Shown here piece after piece: positions 27,141 through 36,029 of a stretch of 64,000 nucleotides of DNA. The stretch spans positions 8,434,001-8,498,000 of the forward strand of contig NC_079878.1 in assembly GCF_029227915.1 (NCBI RefSeq), given 5' to 3'. Source of the DNA: Hydractinia symbiolongicarpus (Eukaryota; Cnidaria; Hydrozoa; Anthoathecata; Hydractiniidae). A program made the translations under genes and the position numbers. The notes beneath the pieces were generated by a model. That model was not told the DNA's origin. It saw only the letters and a list, made by a program, of their open reading frames with translations, and did not search any database. Positions within the stretch are counted from its first letter, which is position 1. Every line of letters starts with the position of its first letter.

Positions 27141-27591
27141 CGAACTGAAAACAAGGCTTTCTGAAGAGATTATCATTCCACCTCCGGAACTTGGAGACAT
27201 AAGAGGAAATGTTTATACTCAGCTAAGGCAAATGTATATAGATACATCTTCCCACATCCTAGGCATTAGGTTGAGCATTTCGGATGTGGATATTGGAGAC
27301 GTTACTATTGACTCCAGCGATGGCGAGTGTATGGCCAGCGTGTATTTTACATTGAAACATGTTATTCCCAAACTGGGTCAAATATCACGCACCAAGGTGC
27401 AAAATTCTAATCCGGAGGTTATCTCTTTTGATAATTCAGACTATAAAATAGCAATCCGGTTTAATGGTGACGATGATGATGAATATGAGATTACACTATG
27501 CCAGTACGTGGATCATGGTTGGAACAACCAACTGCTGTCTTCCATCAGATTTGTATGTGTTGCCACAGGTCCCTCGTGGTTAGGGAAGTGA
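27133..27591 (+). CDS. Polinton hypothetical protein, 152 residues
   Basis: ATG at 27133 overlaps the end of the preceding frame, suggesting compact gene packing. The product is acidic, rich in beta-prone stretches and without membrane segments; residues 62-105 carry an Asp/Glu-rich pattern including a run of four Asp. Intact. It could be a virion or DNA-associated protein, but I do not recognise it. Confidence 0.55.
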   Translation: MFDELKTRLSEEIIIPPPELGDIRGNVYTQLRQMYIDTSSHILGIRLSISDVDIGDVTIDSSDGECMASVYFTLKHVIPKLGQISRTKVQNSNPEVISFDNSDYKIAIRFNGDDDDEYEITLCQYVDHGWNNQLLSSIRFVCVATGPSWLGK

Positions 27592-27617
27592 CTTATAAGT
27601 CTCAAAACTTATAAAAA

Positions 27618-27959
27618 ATGACTGAAGAACCTAATCAAGTAATTACCAAGAAGAATGAAGGTCGTGTTGCAGCTGGAAAACGACTTGCGGAATGGATTCG
27701 CAAGAACAAGGCCGATTTGCAGAAGAACATTGGCAAAGGTACTTCCCAAGAGAGTAAGGTTCCTGCCACGGATACCTCCAAGTCCATGGGTAGTGGAATA
27801 TACATTGGTGGAAGCCTACTCGCGATCGCATGTATTGGTGGTGTCATATATTTTATCTGTAAGAGACCCGCGGTTACCCAGCAGCCTGCTGCAGTGGCTC
27901 AGCAACCAAACGTGAGGCAGGAGCCTAAGGCAGAGATTAATATTTTTCACATGCGATGA
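27618..27959 (+). CDS. Polinton single-pass membrane protein, 113 residues
   Basis: ATG 27618 follows an AT-rich CTTATAAAAA leader. The N-terminal half is basic (Arg-Val-Ala-Ala-Gly-Lys-Arg...Arg-Lys-Asn-Lys-Ala-Asp-Leu), then a transmembrane helix at about residues 60-82 and a Pro/Gln-rich tail. The basic N-part plus membrane anchor resembles a conserved accessory protein of cnidarian Polintons, possibly a virion membrane or core linker. Intact. Confidence 0.6.
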   Translation: MTEEPNQVITKKNEGRVAAGKRLAEWIRKNKADLQKNIGKGTSQESKVPATDTSKSMGSGIYIGGSLLAIACIGGVIYFICKRPAVTQQPAAVAQQPNVRQEPKAEINIFHMR

Positions 27960-27974
27960 GCCCTATAATAAAGC

Positions 27975-28187
27975 ATGAGCAGCAAAGAATATCAGAAAGA
28001 GGTTATAGATTCTTTATGGGAGTCCGTGACATTAGTATCATATACTATCCTACTATCGCTGGGTGCTAAAAAAGCTTTGGTTGTTTCTCGACCAGGCGCG
28101 AAAATGGATCTGGAGGATGGGCTTAAGCTCGCTGGATATATGACAGGAGCAATATTATTTGATGGCTACGCGATTAGACTGGTATAA
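27975..28187 (+). CDS. Polinton small hydrophobic protein, 70 residues
   Basis: ATG 27975 after ATAATAAAGC. It has two weak hydrophobic helices (Ser-Tyr-Thr-Ile-Leu-Leu-Ser-Leu-Gly and Leu-Ala-Gly-Tyr-Met-Thr-Gly-Ala-Ile-Leu). Intact, unrecognised. Confidence 0.5.
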   Translation: MSSKEYQKEVIDSLWESVTLVSYTILLSLGAKKALVVSRPGAKMDLEDGLKLAGYMTGAILFDGYAIRLV

Positions 28188-28302
28188 GCGTTCCATGATG
28201 CCTCTAAAATAGAATAGTCCAGCGAAAAATTTGTGTATATCAAAGGGTAACCGCTTTATCAGAGAATAGGCGCCCACAGGTTCATATTTGTTATTAACAA
28301 AC

Positions 28303-28883
28303 ATGAATATTGTTAAAGACCCCTGCACTACAATATTTACCGGGCCTACGTCGTGCTGTAAAACTCAAGGAGTTATGGACCTGCTTGACACCATTTCCAC
28401 AACATAGTAGTTTTGTGTCCCACCATACGTTACAATAGGACTTATGTCGATAGACCATCGCTTTGGAAAGATCCTAATGTATTTCTTATTGATCCAGGTG
28501 ATAATATGTTCGATTGGATCAAGAAGCTGTCGTCTCTGCTGGCAGGTGAAGAAACATTATTCATCGTCGACGATATGATCGCTGATGAATCCATGGATAA
28601 GGGTCGACAACCGCTATTGGAATTAGCGATCAGTGGTAGACATCGAAAGCATTCATTATGGCTCCTTACTCAATCGTATACCGCGATTCCCAAAAATCTG
28701 AGGAGACAGAAAAAGTAGCTGTTTATGTGGTATCCGCACGAGAGAAGTGATCTTGTTTTGCTGGATCAAGAGACAAATATGATTAGCGACTGGGAGTCTA
28801 TTAAGACTCAGTTGAAGGTGTCCAAGCACGTATGTTTGTATATTAGATTAGAATACCCCAGAGCCTGGAGTGTTCTAAAATAA
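28303..28883 (+). pseudogene. A32-type genome-packaging ATPase of Polinton (broken)
   Basis: Proteins of this FtsK/HerA-like family drive DNA into the capsid. Walker A is seen as Gly-Pro-Thr-Ser-Cys-Cys-Lys-Thr (residues 14-21) with Cys where Gly is expected; Walker B is Leu-Phe-Ile-Val-Asp-Asp (about 28559-28576), followed by Ser-Gly-Arg-His-Arg-Lys-His and the Leu-Thr-Gln-Ser sensor. The reading is broken by TAG at 28405-28407 with a frame change there, and by TAG at 28716-28718 in the second frame, after which coding-like sequence runs to TAA 28881-28883. Start chosen as the ATG just before the Walker A strand. Confidence 0.85.
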
Positions 28884-28885
28884 AT

Positions 28886-29065
28886 ATGTCATATATCAGA
28901 ACATTGGAAAATCAGCTGGCTGCTTGCCATGAAGAAATGGAAAGGATACCATATCTGGAGCGGAGTCTGGAAGCTCTTGATGAAGAGCTTCGTGATGTTC
29001 TAGAGAGAGAAAGAATCCATAAGTATTTTTTTCATATCTGTCCTAGTGACATGGACTCTGGTTAG
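28886..29065 (+). CDS. Small coiled-coil protein, 59 residues (Polinton)
   Basis: ATG at 28886 lies 2 bases after the ATPase stop in an AAATAAATATG context. Residues 3-45 are a charged amphipathic helix (Leu-Glu-Asn-Gln-Leu...Leu-Glu-Arg-Ser-Leu-Glu-Ala-Leu). Intact, unrecognised. Confidence 0.5.
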   Translation: MSYIRTLENQLAACHEEMERIPYLERSLEALDEELRDVLERERIHKYFFHICPSDMDSG

Positions 29066-29086
29066 GCTAATTTAAATTAAATAAAC

Positions 29087-29881
29087 ATGTCTTGTCTTGT
29101 TGAATTTAATTAAATCCAGTTACACACCATAACTATCAACGGCCGCCCTTGGATTAGGGCCAAGGAAGTAGTACAGGCGTTAGAATATAAGAAGGATACA
29201 TCTGATACCATCCGCAAGCATTGTTGCCTAGAAAATTACGCTCATAAGTGGCAACTGAGTGGTTCTCCCGCTACGGGGGAACCGGTGAAATGGCCATTAG
29301 ATTCACAAAAATATGACTTCTACATCAATGAGAAGGGTATGTACGAGTTGGTGTTTGGAAGCCAACAGCCTAAAGCAAAAGAGTTTAGAAAATATTGTTG
29401 CAATACAATGTTCCCAAAAATCCGTGAGCAACTATACCATCAAGCTATAGAAGAGAGAGATATTGCCCTGGCCATACTCAATGATGACCTGAAGGAGCGA
29501 GAAAATCAACTCGATCTCCGAACATTAGAGATTGCGGAACTTCGTGATCGGTATGTTCCTAATGGTTATCCATACGATAATGTGATATGTATTATTGACA
29601 AGAACTATCCTAATGAATGTGGGAAAAAGGGGCAACATCCTCACTATATTATTCGTTGTCAGCGTAGACCTCTAAACAATCAGCTACGTACACTAAGGGA
29701 GATGTATTCTAATATGATCGTGAGACATCCAATCTGTGACGATCCAAACGCCGTACATACATGGAATAGATTCAGGGATGATAATCTCGGGATAGAGAGT
29801 TCATGGCGAAATCATTTTAGTTTACCCGATGACGCCACACGTGAGTTATTCGAGGGCATGTATGATATCAGCATGACATAA
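29087..29881 (+). pseudogene. BRO-N domain protein of Polinton, early stop
   Basis: After ATG 29087 (context AAATAAACATG) and a TAA at codon 9 (29111-29113), the frame is open to 29881. Residues 15-110 match the BRO-N DNA-binding domain: Thr-Ile-Asn-Gly-Arg-Pro-Trp-Ile-Arg-Ala-Lys-Glu-Val start, Tyr-Ile-Asn-Glu-Lys-Gly-Met-Tyr-Glu-Leu, and Ala-Lys-Glu-Phe-Arg-Lys-Tyr. A coiled-coil linker and a C-terminal domain with Cys/His/Arg-rich strands (Tyr-Ile-Ile-Arg-Cys-Gln-Arg-Arg) follow, resembling tails of viral BRO proteins. BRO proteins are frequent in insect DNA viruses and large DNA viruses. With only one stop, this gene is nearly intact. Confidence 0.75.
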
Positions 29882-29893
29882 TCGCTTATATGG

Positions 29894-29921
29894 TTTTTGT
29901 AGCTCTTATGAGCCACAAAAA
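29894..29921. terminator. Hairpin between convergent BRO and integrase genes
   Basis: TTTTTGT-A-GCTC, loop TTAT, GAGC-C-ACAAAAA: 11 bp stem with one mismatch. It lies 12 bases after the BRO stop and 9 bases from the integrase stop, so it could serve both transcripts as a 3' end signal. Confidence 0.45.
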
Positions 29922-29930
29922 TCGAGAAAT

Positions 29931-30937
29931 TTACCATTCTTTCACATGCTCCGGAGGTACCTGAACATCCTCCGGTATTAGCATCAATTCCTCTAATACA
30001 AAAGATCGATCAGGCCCGTCTTTTAAACAGTACAGGAGACGGGTACCAGTTACGATCCGATTTAACTTGTATGTTTTCTTACTCCAGAACGGATCAGTTG
30101 CACGCCTTTTAGAATCGTTATGTTCCTGACCAGGTTGCAAGAGGTAGATGTAAAGACCATAATCAGGTAGAGGCTTTTCCTCGGAATACTCCTTGCTTTT
30201 CGCGAGTGGTACTTCATCGAGGTTGATGGCTTTCGAAGGTTTCATTCCGATCATCGCGGTCTTGGTGTTGTTCATGCTTTTGATGATAGTGTACAAGTTT
30301 TGACCCATGTGGTACTCGTTTCATCAGTGACCAGCTCCTGCGCGTCCTGAGGCTTGAAGAGTCTTTCCGCTAACACTTTATTATAGCTTTCGACAAACGC
30401 CGTGAAAGTAAGGTGGTATTTGGTAGTTGTACGCTTTATTTCGAAGCCCTCACTTTCAAGCAACTTCGTCACATCTGATTTGAATTCACTCCCGTTATCG
30501 CATTGGAAAGTCTTCGGGTATCGGAAAGGTCCCGCTTTATAGATGTCCTTGATCATATCAGCGACCTCACTGGCCTTTTTGGTTCTAAGGGGCCTCGCCA
30601 CCTTATACCGTGAAGCTACGCCAATACCTGTGAGGATATATTTGTACATATTACTATACACTTTATCATGGGGCATGTACAAGAGATCAAATTGATGCAT
30701 TTGATTCGGTCTTGTAATGGTGAAATGCGGGTAATTGATCTTTTTCGGGCCTTTGATATGTCTTAACCAGAGCAGCTGATGACTAAGCCAATGTATGATT
30801 TTCTTTTTGAAAGTACCAGATTTTTCAGCGAGTATCTTAATGGCTTTTCGTCCAATCCATAGATGTTCTGGTTGGTAATAGATGCTGCTTAATTTTTCCG
30901 CTTCTTCAGGAGTAACAATATGCTTTACTTTCGACAT
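29931..30937 (-). pseudogene. Polinton retrovirus-like integrase (frameshifted)
   Basis: ATG at 30937 in context AATAAATATG. The rve catalytic core shows D in Gln-Phe-Asp-Leu-Leu-Tyr, D in Cys-Asp-Asn-Gly-Ser-Glu-Phe and E in Phe-Val-Glu-Ser-Tyr-Asn, followed by Ala-Glu-Arg-Leu-Phe. A frame change near 30305 (next to GGG) separates the core from the C-terminal region (29931-30308), which contains an SH3/chromo-like basic segment. This enzyme joins the element's ends to the host genome. It ends convergently with the BRO gene. Confidence 0.88.
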
Positions 30938-30965
30938 ATTTATTACATATCGAAAACGTTCTGCA

Positions 30966-31364
30966 TTATATGTATTTATACGCTACAAAACCGAGAAGGG
31001 CCATGGATCCGAGAATGCATGTGAGTTCACCGTCCTGTTGAGGTTTGGAAGGTATATAGTAGTCGGATAACTTAGGTGCTTTTTCAATTGTCGCTATATA
31101 GTATTGTCTCATACTTTCATCGAGCTCTTTAAGACTTTGCCCTGCCTCCCGCTGTTCTTCTCGTCTTTTATTGTACCAATCTATTTTTGCTTGACGATCT
31201 CGCACCCACTGCGCCTGAGCGGCTTGTAATTTCTCGAGGGCTAGATCGTGTCTTTTGCGCTCTTCTTCGCCATGCTCACTGAGTTTGTTGAAGAGATAAT
31301 TACTGCCGCTAAATGCTAGCGCGTTAATCAGCGCCCCGCCAGCCGTAATCGCAAGACTTGACAT
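30966..31364 (-). CDS. Polinton membrane-anchored coiled-coil protein, 132 residues
   Basis: Start taken at the ATG at 31364 (context AAAATTAATG) rather than the longer upstream frame, which crosses a hairpin. The N-terminus is an Ala/Gly-rich helix, residues 28-95 a highly charged coiled coil (Glu-Glu-Glu-Arg-Lys-Arg-His...), and the C-terminus a hydrophobic helix (Ile-Leu-Gly-Ser-Met-Ala-Leu-Leu-Gly-Phe-Val). Intact. It resembles small conserved virion-type proteins of Polintons; exact role unknown. Confidence 0.6.
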   Translation of the reverse strand: MSSLAITAGGALINALAFSGSNYLFNKLSEHGEEERKRHDLALEKLQAAQAQWVRDRQAKIDWYNKRREEQREAGQSLKELDESMRQYYIATIEKAPKLSDYYIPSKPQQDGELTCILGSMALLGFVAYKYI

Positions 31365-31367
31365 TAA

Positions 31368-31392
31368 TTTTGTAGGCCTAAGGCCTACAAAA
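31368..31392. terminator. Perfect 12 bp-stem hairpin downstream of capsid gene
   Basis: TTTTGTAGGCCT, one A, AGGCCTACAAAA. It lies about 70 bases after the major capsid stop and just before the next minus-strand ATG, a position suited to a transcript end signal. Confidence 0.5.
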
Positions 31393-31461
31393 ACAAATTT
31401 TGATTCTCTTAATACTCCACTGAGTGAAAACGCCCATCCAGAATGTTCAGCTGGGCGTCCA

Positions 31462-32642
31462 TCAAGAGATAGACATAGCACCTAATATCCCCAGTTCCTG
31501 TATCTGCTTTTTCATCATATGCAGTGTGATCCCATCCGATAAACTCTGCAATGGAATTCCCGATCCATGTAACAAGGGGTCCGGTTTCGATCTAAAATCA
31601 ATGAATAGCGCAAAGCGCTCAGTCAGGTATTGTCCTATCGTGACTTCACTATCGTGGCACCCGACAGGTCAACGACTTGCTCAAGATGATCTCTTTGCAT
31701 CATGCCATGGGAGTATAAAGCAGAGGGCTCACCTTCCACGGTAATAGAGATCTTCTCAATCTTTGGATTATAAAATTTCTCATTATTCCCAGAATATGGC
31801 TTATCTGCATTGGTATCTTTAAATAATAAGAGAATACCCTTAAGGCTCTTGCTCGGCGTATCGAGTTGTAGATTGTAGCTGGTATCGGCCTTTTTCATGC
31901 TCACCACTTTACTTCTGAGTATACGTTCGTACGGTAGAGCCAGGCGGCTGTATCGCAACATCATCGCATTTGCGGGCTCTTCGTTTGTCACCTTGTCGAA
32001 TTGCAAACAAATATTTGTAATTTTGTAGGAAGAATCAGCTGCCTTCGCGGCTGTTGAGCCTGCCGCTTGGGTTCCGGCATCCTTTATAACGTCACCATAT
32101 GAAACAAAATGTAAAACGAACTGCAGTCTATCGTTTAAGCCTGCTTGGTAGAATGGGAGATCCCTCGTGAGTTCAAACATGGAGCCAAGAGGTATTGCGA
32201 AGGTCTTTCCATACGCTGCGGCTATGGCACGCTCCTCATTTGTGCCAACATTAGGATTAATCCCTTCCAAAATTAAGTTATTCTCTCTATTTAATTTTGA
32301 AATCCACAGGTCTTTGTACTCACTGAATACATCGTAGTCGGCGATATTCTGAATTTCGATAGCATTCAACGTAATGCGTAAGCCCCGTACCAATGCTTTG
32401 CCGTTATTAGAGACTATGGTTCGTTTAGTATTCGTACCAGTCAGCTCGAGGTCGGAAAGCAACTTGATTGAGCCGGGAAAAATCACATCATTTTTTCCCA
32501 AATTAGGAAGATCCACGTAGAGATCTTCATTCTGGTTAATTGTGCTGGGTATGTGACTTATCTTCACCCTTTGGCGTTTGCCTTTCATACCGAGCATCGT
32601 CTTGATCTCTTTGTTAGGATCTGATTTTGTTCTAAAAGACAT
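31462..32642 (-). pseudogene. Polinton major capsid protein, double jelly roll (one frameshift)
   Basis: ATG at 32642 in context AAATAAAGATG. Features shared with Polinton capsid proteins include Asn-Asn-Gly-Lys-Ala-Leu-Val-Arg at about residue 85 and the Tyr-Lys-Asp-Leu-Trp...Arg-Glu-Asn segment near 115, followed by a second beta-rich half (Ala-Leu-Pro-Tyr-Glu-Arg-Ile). The first frame runs to 31635; a frame change near 31645 leads into a matching coding-like tail ending at 31462, giving about 393 codons in total. The tail includes Ala-Leu-Phe-Ile-Asp-Phe-Arg, a beta strand. A Polinton with this gene is expected to have formed particles. Confidence 0.75.
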
Positions 32643-32674
32643 CTTTATTTATATAGGTATATGGGTTGAAATAA

Positions 32675-32992
32675 ATGCCTAAAAATCCAGCGTTTGAACC
32701 AGATTTAACGCCAGAGGAAGACATTCAAGAGGAGTCTGATGAGTTCAGCACCGAAAGTGAGATCCTTTGACCCGAGGATATTCAGGGAACAAGCACTGAG
32801 CCCGCAACACCTTTACGAGGCAGCCTCACTGACACGGTAAGGCGGGAAATACTGATATCGAAGGTTGATGGCCTCTACGAAGCTCTTAGTGGGGAGATCG
32901 GTCAACCACTGGCTAGACATTATGATGATTTTGAAATGGATGGTAACCGGCTTACCTACGATGGGATAGAGCTCACAAAACAAAATGGTTAG
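32675..32992 (+). pseudogene. Small acidic Polinton protein with one stop, 105 codons
   Basis: ATG 32675 follows GAAATAA; it is divergent from the capsid gene with a 32-base gap, so the two share a promoter region. The frame is open to TAG 32990-32992 except for TGA at 32768-32770 (codon 32). The N-part is Glu/Asp-rich, the C-part contains Leu-Tyr-Glu-Ala-Leu and a Tyr-Asp-Gly-Ile end. Unrecognised. Confidence 0.5.
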
Positions 32993-33001
32993 TTGAGGGC
33001 C

Positions 33002-34002
33002 ATGGGAGCGATAAAAAAAGCCTTGGGTGTTGGTAGGTTGCGAGCCATGGGATTCGATCAATTTTCAACACCTAACAAGGAAAGTAGAAAGATGGCGCAG
33101 GAACTCCTGAATAATATTGATACCATCAATGACGACCCTGGTGACATCGAGATGCTGCCATTGCTCGAGAATGTTATCGATGATACAAAGAGCCTCATAG
33201 AGGATACTTCATTTAGTGAGGCCTTCGACGAACGTGAAAGAAGAAAGCTTCATTTCTATGTTAGAACGCTCCACGACGACTTGAATAATGTGAAAAGTGA
33301 GATGATATACTATGATAGTGAGCTTTCCAATGCAAATGACAAGATCAATAGGCTTGAGGCAAAGAAGGCTGGGTCCGACGTATCAGAGGAACAGCTAGCT
33401 ATCTGGGATAAGGACCTCGATAAGGCCAAGGAAAATCGTGAAAAGGATGATCGAAATGCGACAATAGAAACACATGGTTTACTATCATCCAAAAATCACA
33501 ATCAGTTGACAAATATCAAAGAAACCCTCATGAAAATATCTGGAGATGATACCTCATTACGGGAGAATCTCAGCATTCTATTCAAAGAACAAGGTATTAC
33601 TATTGCCAGCATTGTCTCAGCCGTGGGCTTACTGATATCAACCCTCGTATTAGCACTCACAGGAGGTAGTAGTGCAGCAGGTGCGGGAGGAGGTGGTGGT
33701 AGAAAAAATGATTCGTTCAAAAGCAACTGGAAAGGCTCGGAAAATTTCCAAAGTATTTAGCAGGCAAAGCGGGAGCTGCTTTGCAGGGGATAATTGGTAC
33801 GATCCTATCATTTTTCTTCCGGGTAGCCGCCAAAGTAGTGGAGTATGTAGCGAGACACCTCTACTTATCGATTGCGGGACCTGTGGGTATTGTTGTTGCA
33901 TACGTGGGAAACAGAAGGAGTGGGAAGAGATTGTTGATTTTTCTGGTAAACCACCTAACTTACCAGATCTTAATGTTTCATCCATATATAGGTGATAATT
34001 AG
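33002..34002 (+). pseudogene. Polinton coiled-coil/glycine-linker/membrane protein (frameshifted)
   Basis: ATG at 33002. Residues 25-180 are acidic coiled coil; then Phe-Lys-Glu-Gln-Gly-Ile-Thr-Ile-Ala-Ser, a hydrophobic helix (Val-Gly-Leu-Leu-Ile-Ser-Thr-Leu-Val-Leu-Ala-Leu) and an Ala/Gly linker with five Gly. Frame changes near 33700 (A-run) and 33750 separate this from a basic region and final hydrophobic helices ending at 34002. The arrangement is conserved in cnidarian Polintons and is echoed by the relic at 12200-12560. It is probably a virion structural protein; function not established. Confidence 0.65.
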
Positions 34003-34030
34003 CAATATTCCCATAGTGATAATAGTAGCC

Positions 34031-34456
34031 TTAGTTTCCTCGTGAACAGCAGCTTCCTCCGAGGATGGTGGAGGGAGGGGTTTTAGGCTTGATATGTTGC
34101 CTCGGAGGTGTGGTGAAGGATGCCTTATGCTTGACAGCTTCCTTGTTATTTAGATCTAGCTCCACACCAATACCTACATCAGAGGGCGCGATTAGAACAT
34201 TATTGTTATACCGTACAATTTTTCCACTGCGGAGGTCCATATTTGAAGGAAGCATGTACACGCTTGGCATTACAGCGAAATTTACTGGAGTTCGTGCATA
34301 CTGGAGCACCTTTTGAAATTCCGTAATATCTTGACCTACGTTTTCTTCACGTAAAACCATGGCCTCAAATTTCTGCAGGAGGATCTGTCTAGCTGTGTAG
34401 TTGTCCGCACCAGACCCTAGAAGGGATGCTTTAGCCTCTGCTTGAGACCCTAGCAA
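34031..34456 (-). pseudogene. Polinton hypothetical protein, start lost
   Basis: Open on - for at least 141 codons with coding-like composition (Gly-Ser-Gly-Ala-Asp-Asn-Tyr-Thr-Ala-Arg..., Pro-Ser-Val-Tyr-Met-Leu-Pro). The first in-frame ATG is internal; upstream the frame runs to about 34500 into the start of the divergent penton-like gene, also without ATG. The tail is Cys/Gly/Pro-rich. Not recognised. Confidence 0.45.
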
Positions 34457-34473
34457 TAATCCGCGGTACGTGG

Positions 34474-35066
34474 TTGAATCTTTTCGAAAAAAATAATGAT
34501 ATTAAGATTTACAAAGCGACGCCCGGATCGACCAATGATGGAGATTTTAGCGTAGGGGCTTTTGAAACCCTTATCGTCATCGAGAAAGGCCTATATAGAA
34601 TAGAAGATCTAGCTGCTATAGTAAATGAACATGCGGAAGGAAGGATTAAACTTTATGTACTCAGAAATGGAGTATGTAAAGTCAGAGTTAGCAAAGGATA
34701 TGTTGCGATAATTAATAAAACACTGACGGATCTTATGAGATATAATTTTGATGCCAAATCAATGTTCACTGAAGGCGATCAAGATAGCTTATACAAGACC
34801 GATGTCTACCAGAGGCTGTGACTCACTTGTCACCAACTCGATGAAGATGTCTGCCTACTTAATGGTAGAAAATCAGATATATTATCAATACTTTCACTCA
34901 AAGAGCTTACTGCTTGGGGAGATGAGGTGAGATGGACTTTCGACAACCCTGTTTACCTTCTTTTATAGGGCTCGACCGATCGCCTTGAGTTGATGTTGAC
35001 GGACGAATATCACCACGATAAGAACACTTCGTTTGTGGCAATTACCATGCATATTCTGATACAATA
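34474..35066 (+). pseudogene. Putative Polinton penton-like minor capsid protein (two stops)
   Basis: One frame runs from a TTG at 34474 to TAA 35064-35066, interrupted by TGA 34819-34821 and TAG 34966-34968. The N-part (Tyr-Lys-Ala-Thr-Pro-Gly-Ser-Thr-Asn-Asp-Gly, then Arg-Ile-Glu-Asp-Leu) and a beta-rich second half ending Phe-Val-Ala-Ile-Thr-Met-His-Ile-Leu resemble the single-jelly-roll penton-type protein of Polintons. No ATG remains at the 5' end. Assignment rests on size, position and beta pattern and could be wrong. Confidence 0.4.
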
Positions 35067-35067
35067 A

Positions 35068-35709
35068 ATGACAGATATTACAAAGCTTTACCCGAGCTTA
35101 CCACCAAGTGCTCCAGATCATGAGAATAACGAGGGGCATTTGTACAGGCTTAGAAAGATAGAAGAAGTGGAACAACATCTGCGTAATGAGATTAAAGAGC
35201 GGGACAAACTCGCCAAAAAGTTCAAAATGCACGGTACGTGGGTTAGATACACCGATCATGGTCTGCTGGCCGCAAATGGCTTTACTTCGGGGGTCGGGAT
35301 TGGTAGTATGTTGTCCGGAATTGGTGTACCATTGGCCGTAGCCATGGGTAGTATCACCATAGCTGTGGGGTTGGGCCAAGCAGGTCTGAGAAATGCTGGT
35401 AAGAGGTTAGATGTCAAAAGCAAGAAGCACGAGGGTATAAGATTGCTGGCGGAGACCAAACTCAACTCCGTTATCGACCTTATCAGTAGAGCTGTGGAAA
35501 ATGGGGTTATTAGTGATTATGAATTTAGCTTAATTATGCAGGAAAAGCAATGCTATATGCTGCTCAAGGAGCAAATACGTCAGAAAACCAGAAAAATCGT
35601 ACAGTCGCTTAATGAACGAGAGAGACAACAGCTAGTTGCGAAAGGGCGTGAGAAGGGCAAACAGGAGTTTATGAAAAAACTTCAATCTGTTCAACATGTA
35701 TCTAGATGA
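35068..35709 (+). CDS. Polinton conserved protein with hydrophobic core, 213 residues
   Basis: ATG 35068 starts 1 base after the preceding stop in ACAATAAATG. Residues 1-20 are Pro-rich (Pro-Ser-Leu-Pro-Pro-Ser-Ala-Pro), 25-55 a charged coiled coil, 65-110 a Gly/Ala/Leu hydrophobic hairpin, 115-200 a basic helical tail. This order is a recurring accessory protein of cnidarian and other invertebrate Polintons. The frame is intact, unlike most large genes here. Function unknown; a membrane-active virion role is a guess. Confidence 0.65.
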   Translation: MTDITKLYPSLPPSAPDHENNEGHLYRLRKIEEVEQHLRNEIKERDKLAKKFKMHGTWVRYTDHGLLAANGFTSGVGIGSMLSGIGVPLAVAMGSITIAVGLGQAGLRNAGKRLDVKSKKHEGIRLLAETKLNSVIDLISRAVENGVISDYEFSLIMQEKQCYMLLKEQIRQKTRKIVQSLNERERQQLVAKGREKGKQEFMKKLQSVQHVSR

Positions 35710-35727
35710 ACCACCGACTTATTCATA

Positions 35728-35755
35728 ATTTAGTGTTTTGTACAAAACACTAAAT
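35728..35755. terminator. Perfect 28 bp palindrome at convergent gene ends
   Basis: ATTTAGTGTTTTGT followed by its exact complement. It lies 19 bases after the stop of the 35068-35709 gene and overlaps the stop codon of the convergent SAP-like gene (35750-35752). Confidence 0.55.
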
Positions 35756-36024
35756 GACAGCAAGCAATTCACCGGTATCTTTATCGATCATAAAATCACC
35801 ATCATACACTATTTGACGCTTTTGTTTCGCTTCCAGGCGTCTGACATATTCATCAAGTATTTTCATGGCCGCAATATCTGATCATGGCTTGCAGTATGGA
35901 CCATCGGTTTGCGTTGCAATATCTTTATGTTTTATCTTGTTAATTGTGGTTATAATTTCACCTTTTTCATAGTGGAATATCCACGCATACCCAATTCTCT
36001 CGCTTGTTTTTTAAGCTCGTTCAT
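35750..36024 (-). pseudogene. SAP/Rho-N-like small protein of Polinton (broken)
   Basis: ATG at 36024 in context ATAATAAACATG. It begins with a Leu-Lys-Lys-Gln-Ala-Arg-Glu-Leu-Gly-Met-Arg-Gly-Tyr-Ser helix pair, like the start of the polymerase gene at the other end. A frame change in a five-A run (about 35960) is followed by an acidic helical part ending at TAG 35750-35752, with a TGA at 35882-35884. SAP/Rho-N modules bind nucleic acid. Too short for the ORF list because of the break. Confidence 0.5.
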
Positions 36025-36029
36025 GTTTA

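Noticed and set aside
34065-34316. Plus-strand 83-residue ORF in the Polinton
   Set aside because: Shadow of the minus-strand frame at 34031-34456, which has better coding texture.
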